From an uncultured Acidobacteriia bacterium (GTDB lineage: Bacteria; Acidobacteriota; Terriglobia; Bryobacterales; Bryobacteraceae), in assembly GCA_903851195.1 (NCBI GenBank), contig CAINNJ010000059.1, forward strand, positions 22,177 through 86,176: 64,000 bases of DNA, given 5' to 3'. Both the position numbers and the translations under genes were made by a program. The notes under the pieces are model-generated. The model ran no database searches. It saw only the letters and a list, made by a program, of their open reading frames with translations, and had not been told where the DNA came from. This document shows, piece after piece, positions 60,477 to 64,000 of this stretch. Position 1 is the stretch's first letter, and each line of letters begins with the position of its first letter.

Positions 60477-60596
60477 ATGACCTGCCGCGTCTGCCGGGTT
60501 CCCATGAAAGAACTGAAGGGGCACATCTACCACAAGAAGCGGAAGTGGAAGTGCCCCTTGTGCGCCCGCATCCGCATGCAAAAGCCCGCTTCGTAG
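60477..60596 (+). CDS. Tiny zinc-ribbon protein (39 residues)
   Basis: ATG 60477 to TAG 60594-60596. Sequence features: CRVCRVPMKELKGHIYHKK then RKWKCPLCARIRMQK, giving two CxxC pairs (Cys3/Cys6 and Cys28/Cys31) joined by a basic, aromatic linker. It is a rubredoxin-type/zinc-ribbon knuckle, too short for most gene finders. It begins 18 bases after the kinase stop. No good ribosome site is visible, so translation may be by readthrough coupling. Function unknown; RNA or protein binding is a guess. Confidence 0.62.
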   Translation: MTCRVCRVPMKELKGHIYHKKRKWKCPLCARIRMQKPAS

Positions 60597-60643
60597 AACC
60601 ACAAGACACGCCGGACCTGGGCGCGTTCCCTGAACGTCCTGCG

Positions 60644-60662
60644 ATACCATCGGCATACCATC
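60644..60662. promoter_or_regulatory. Direct repeat before the Ser/Thr kinase gene
   Basis: ATACCATC occurs at 60644-60651 and 60655-60662, eleven bases apart (one turn of DNA), directly upstream of the kinase ATG at 60671. The spacing suggests a regulator binding site. Confidence 0.3.
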
Positions 60663-60670
60663 TCTGATTC

Positions 60671-62962
60671 ATGACCGGGCGCACCGTCGGACCCTACGAA
60701 ATCCTCGACAAATTAGGCGAAGGCGGCATGGGCGCCGTGTACAAAGCGCTCGATACCCGCCTCGGACGGGAACTCGCGCTCAAATTCCTCCCCGCGGACG
60801 TGGCGGCCAATGAGGAGCGCCGCCTGCGCTTCATCCGCGAAGCGCAGGCGGCATCCCGCCTCAACCACCCCAACATCATCACCATCTACGACATCGCGGA
60901 AGAGGGCGGCGACTACTTCATCACCATGGAGTATGTACAAGGCAAGACCCTCGCCGAAGCTATACCGTCCGGTGGCCTCCCGGTGCTGCAGGCCGTCCGG
61001 CTCGCGCAACAGATTGCCGCGGCGCTCGGCAAGGCGCACGGGGCCGGCATCATCCACCGCGATCTGAAGCCCGCCAACATCATGCTCACCGAAGACGGGG
61101 AGGCCAAGGTTCTCGATTTCGGCCTGGCCAAGCTGGTGGATTTCGGACCCGTCAGCGGCACCGCCGTCACCGCGACGTCCAACAGCGGCATCAACGCCAC
61201 GCAACTCGGCGTCGTTCTGGGCACCGCCGCTTACATGTCTCCCGAGCAGGCGTCCGGCATGACCGTGGACGCCCGAAGCGACATCTTCTCCTTTGGCCTG
61301 GTGCTCTACGAGATGCTCAGCGGCGAGCGTGCCTTCCCCGGCCGGACCCCTCTCGCCACCGTCGCCGGCATTCTGCACGCCGAACCCCGGCCGCTCACCA
61401 AAGCGCCCTTCGCCCTTGCCGAAGTGGTTCGCTGCTGCCTGCGCAAAGAGCCGGCCGACCGCTTCCAGACCATGGCGGAGGTCCGTCTCGCTCTCGATGA
61501 CGCATCGCTCGCGCCGCCCGCGCCGCCACCCGTCGTCCTCGTGGAAAAAGTGCCCTCCATCGCAGTGCTGCCCTTCGTCAACATGAACCACGACGAAGAG
61601 AATGAGTTTTTCTGCGATGGCCTCACTGAAGAGCTGATCAACGCTCTTTCGCAACTCGACAACCTGCGCGTGCTCTCGCGATCCACCGTTTTTCAGTTCC
61701 GCGGCCGCACCGAAGACATTCGCGTGATCGGCGAAAAGCTGCAAGTCTCCACCGCGCTCGAAGGCAGCGTGCGCAAAGCCGGCGTCCGCCTTCGCATCAC
61801 CGCGCAGCTGATCAACACAGCCGACGGCTGCCAAATCTGGTCACAACGTTTCGATCGCGAGATGAAGGATATCTTCGACGTGCAGGACGAGGTCACGCTG
61901 GCCATCGTCGAGCACCTGCGCGTTCGCCTCACCGGTGCGCCCCAACCGAGGCGCCCGCACGAAAATCCGGAAGCCTACACGCTCTATCTCAAGGGCCGTT
62001 ACTACCAGCACTGGACCACCACGGAAGGCTATCGCAAAGCGCTCGGCTGCTTCGAGGAAGCCATCGCGCTCGAACCCGGTCTTGCGAAAGCGTGGGCGGG
62101 AATCGCCGAAATTTTCACGTTCATGGGCATCGTCGGCATCGCCCCGCCGAACGACATCATGCCGCGCGCGAAAGCGGCGGCCATGCGCGCGCTCGAAATC
62201 GACGAATCCCTCGCGGAGGCCAACTCGGCTTTGGGCCTGGTGCATCTCTGGTATGACTGGGACTGGCTCTCCGCCCAGCGCCGCCTGCGCCGCGCCACCG
62301 AACTCAGTCCCGGCAATCCGGACGTTCACACAAATCTGGCGCTTCTGCTCACTCGCCTCGGCCGTTCCGAAGAGGCCCTCGCGGAGACTCGCCGCGCCAT
62401 CGAAATCGACCCGCTGGCTCTCAACGCGCAGTTCGGCCACGCCGACGCTCTCTTCCTCGGCCGCTTCCCCCTGCGCCAGCTGATTGCCCAGTGCCGGAAG
62501 GTGATCGATCTGGTGCCCCAGGCGCTCTGGCCGCACTGGTATCTGATCGACGGCATGGTGGTCAACGGCGACCTGGAAGGCATTCCGCAGGCGATCGAAA
62601 CTGCGCGGCCCATCGCCGCCGGCGAGCCCATTTCCGAAGGGATCTTCGCCTGGGCTTACGCGGCGGCCGGCCATACTGCCGAGGCTCTGCGCATCCTGGA
62701 ATCCCTGCAGGCACGCCGAAAAGAACACTACTGCCCCGCCGTGCCGATCGCCTGGATTTATCTCGGGCTGAAGCAGTACGATCTCGCCATCGACTGGCTG
62801 GAAACCGCCTGCGCCGAGCGCGATCCGCTGCTGACCATGATCTTCGTCAACCCGTCACACGATGCGCTGCGGTCGGATCCGCGCTTCGAGAAGCTGTTGC
62901 TTCGGATGAACTTCGCGAGCGAACTGCCGACCGTTGCATACGACGCCAATCGCTACAATTGA
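60671..62962 (+). CDS. Serine/threonine protein kinase with TolB-like and TPR regions
   Basis: 763 residues. Kinase domain 8-285: P-loop GEGGMGAVYKA, Lys38, HRDLKPAN (Asp131), DFGLAK (Asp149), MSPEQASGM and DIFSFGLVLYEMLSGERAF. Residues ~295-425 (SIAVLPFVNMNHDEENEFFCDGLTEELINAL, then SVRKAGVRLRITAQLI) are the TolB/adenylate-cyclase-associated domain, and ~440-740 are TPR units. There is no membrane span, so it is probably soluble. It likely signals through protein interactions; substrate unknown. Confidence 0.95.
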   Translation: MTGRTVGPYEILDKLGEGGMGAVYKALDTRLGRELALKFLPADVAANEERRLRFIREAQAASRLNHPNIITIYDIAEEGGDYFITMEYVQGKTLAEAIPSGGLPVLQAVRLAQQIAAALGKAHGAGIIHRDLKPANIMLTEDGEAKVLDFGLAKLVDFGPVSGTAVTATSNSGINATQLGVVLGTAAYMSPEQASGMTVDARSDIFSFGLVLYEMLSGERAFPGRTPLATVAGILHAEPRPLTKAPFALAEVVRCCLRKEPADRFQTMAEVRLALDDASLAPPAPPPVVLVEKVPSIAVLPFVNMNHDEENEFFCDGLTEELINALSQLDNLRVLSRSTVFQFRGRTEDIRVIGEKLQVSTALEGSVRKAGVRLRITAQLINTADGCQIWSQRFDREMKDIFDVQDEVTLAIVEHLRVRLTGAPQPRRPHENPEAYTLYLKGRYYQHWTTTEGYRKALGCFEEAIALEPGLAKAWAGIAEIFTFMGIVGIAPPNDIMPRAKAAAMRALEIDESLAEANSALGLVHLWYDWDWLSAQRRLRRATELSPGNPDVHTNLALLLTRLGRSEEALAETRRAIEIDPLALNAQFGHADALFLGRFPLRQLIAQCRKVIDLVPQALWPHWYLIDGMVVNGDLEGIPQAIETARPIAAGEPISEGIFAWAYAAAGHTAEALRILESLQARRKEHYCPAVPIAWIYLGLKQYDLAIDWLETACAERDPLLTMIFVNPSHDALRSDPRFEKLLLRMNFASELPTVAYDANRYN

Positions 62963-62982
62963 ATTCGCGCAGGTGACAAACC

Positions 62983-63267
62983 ATGGTGAACATTAAGCAG
63001 GCAACCGCGAACGCAGTGACTTTTGCCCGCGAATCGCTGGGCGAGAGCCGGGCATCAGGAATTCGGCTGGAAGAGATCGACTCGGAAACGGTCGGGGGGC
63101 GCGATCATTGGTTGATCACGCTCAGTATGCTCGATATCGACGCGCCCGGGAATCATTTTGCCGCGATCACGGGTATGCACGGCAATCGCGAGTACAAAGT
63201 CTTTCATGTTTTAAAAGATACCGGTGAAGTGACAAGTATGAAGGTCCGGGAGTTCGCTACGAACTGA
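62983..63267 (+). CDS. Small conserved protein paired with PIN gene (putative antitoxin)
   Basis: 94 residues. It is alpha/beta, with IRLEEIDSETVGGRDHWLITLSMLD and REYKVFHVLKDTGEVTSMKVREF, a pattern I recall beside PIN genes. Its TGA overlaps the ATG of the PIN gene (TGATG), the usual coupling in toxin-antitoxin loci. It has no recognisable DNA-binding motif. Antitoxin role is inferred from the pairing. Confidence 0.65.
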   Translation: MVNIKQATANAVTFARESLGESRASGIRLEEIDSETVGGRDHWLITLSMLDIDAPGNHFAAITGMHGNREYKVFHVLKDTGEVTSMKVREFATN

Positions 63268-63763
63268 TGCTGGACGTTCCGGGTCTGCTGCGAAAGCACA
63301 GGGGAAAAGGGGTACTGGTCGATGCCAACCTTCTCGTGTTGCTTCTCGTCGGGACTGTAAACCGAAGGCGAATAGGGGATTTCAAGCGCACGCAATCATT
63401 TACCGCTGAGGACTTCGATCTTTTGCGGAAACTCATTGCTCACCTCGGTCCGCGCATGGTCGCAACTCCTCATGTGTTGAGTCAGGTGAGCGATCTGACC
63501 GATCTGAAGGGGCGCGAGCTCTGCAGGCAAGAGAGGTAATGAAGGCGCTGGTTAGGAAGATGGAGGAGACTTACCATCCGGCACTGGATCTCGTTGAGCA
63601 CCCCCTGTTCACGCGATTCGGCCTCGCGGATGCCGCTGTAGCAGCTATACACCACACGGGTGCTCTGATCCTGACGGCGGATCTGGATCTATACATCGGG
63701 CTGCAGCGACTGAAGATCGAATCGCTGAATTTTCACCACATTCGTATGTCAGGCTGGAAATAG
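63267..63763 (+). pseudogene. PIN-domain protein split by a frameshift near 63520
   Basis: The first part (63267-63539, 90 residues) has VLVDANLLVLLLVGTVNRRR (Asp19), a RTQSFTAEDFDLLRKLI helix and ATPHVLSQVSDLTDLKGREL. The second part (63539-63763) continues ALVRKMEETYHPALDL, RFGLADAAVAAIHHTG and LTADLDLYIGLQRLKIESLNFHHIR with the later catalytic acids. GAGCTCTGCAGG at 63516-63527 lacks one base compared with the expected ELLQ. Repaired, the protein would be ~165 residues with a complete PIN active site. No homopolymer is at the break, so a genuine inactivation or a sequencing error are both possible. Confidence 0.8.
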
Positions 63764-64000
63764 CGTCGGTCCTGGATCGACAACGAAACGACTCCTCCGG
63801 ACGGTACTTTGGAGGAGAACTACCGAACATCACCCACGTGACGGACAGATCAGACCGATGGTTAAAGTGGACCCCTGTGTCAAGACCAATTTGGTTCGGC
63901 AATAAGCTAACGCTCAACGGGTCGGGTTTTGAGTTTTGGGCGGCGCCAGCTTCGGAACCGCCCGTTGCCATTCCGGCACCCGCCGCGGCGCTCAGGTCGC
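63764..64000 (-). other. Window end: no confident gene; possible mobile-element edge
   Basis: A minus-strand frame is open from the window end at least to 63645, running through SEAGAAQNSKPDPLSVSLL and NQIGLDTGVHFNH, but it crosses the PIN gene and I recognise no family. The AT-richer part 63880-63940 and GTGGACCCCTGTGTCAAGACC-like sequence (about 63868-63887) resemble the terminal region of insertion sequences, without a detectable transposase. This cannot be resolved without the next kilobase. Confidence 0.25.

Noticed and set aside
58752..60656. Minus-strand frame of 634 residues across kdgK and part of the TIGR03435-like gene
   Set aside because: It crosses two genes with clear motifs and has no recognisable domain.

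Overview
This window is high-GC bacterial chromosome, almost fully coding, and its gene content points to the Acidobacteriota, most likely the Bryobacterales/Solibacter side. The main clues are an NHL-repeat protein ending in the Solibacter-type C-terminal domain (TIGR03437-like), a soil-Acidobacteria TIGR03435-like secreted protein, an ADOP-type ABC permease, a DUF2934 protein, serine/threonine kinases with TPR tails, and an extended hopanoid operon. No rRNA, tRNA or CRISPR array was seen. No gene-free stretch exceeds about 300 bases.

Layout. 1-8.0 kb: end of a CE15-like esterase coupled to a secreted S9 peptidase, then a minus-strand run (tsaD, DHA2 multidrug exporter with its TetR regulator, small conserved protein) and small secreted proteins. 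8.1-10.6 kb: alkylation repair, with an Ada-AlkA fusion followed by Ogt, and the YceH-family gene overlapping on the other strand. 10.7-19.5 kb: TetR, CDF cation transporter, TIM-barrel isomerase, TPR protein, aldose epimerase, a putative metalloprotease lipoprotein and ComEC. 20-25.4 kb: a large NHL protein, RarA and a SpoU methyltransferase. 25.5-37.3 kb: a frameshifted ADOP permease, cytochrome c, YdcF-like protein, an ECF sigma/anti-sigma/HEAT/HEAT operon, a penicillin-acylase-family Ntn hydrolase, a PspC protein and a P460-FG-GAP fusion. 37.3-46.6 kb: PEP-CTERM protein, uvrB, a DUF2520-like protein, Smr, DUF465, RimI-like, MEMO-like, GNAT and M48 proteins.

46.6-47.7 kb is a small accessory island. 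A type II toxin-antitoxin pair and a toxin relic lie between two 65-bp direct repeats that duplicate the 3' end of the adjacent response-regulator phosphatase gene. 50.0-58.5 kb is an eight-gene, translationally coupled isoprenoid/hopanoid operon: ispH, shc, hpnA, hpnG, two zinc-type alcohol dehydrogenases, hpnC, hpnD. It lacks hpnE and hpnH, and the two dehydrogenases sit between hpnG and hpnC. The window ends with a KdgK-like sugar kinase, a 39-residue zinc-ribbon protein, a Ser/Thr kinase with TolB-like and TPR regions, and a second, frameshift-split PIN toxin locus.

The most interesting observations are the dehydrogenase pair in the hopanoid operon, the repeat-bounded toxin island with a doubly frameshifted vapC, the split PIN locus, the sigma/anti-sigma/HEAT operon and the tiny zinc-ribbon gene. 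All functions are assigned from reading sequence motifs; no database search was possible.
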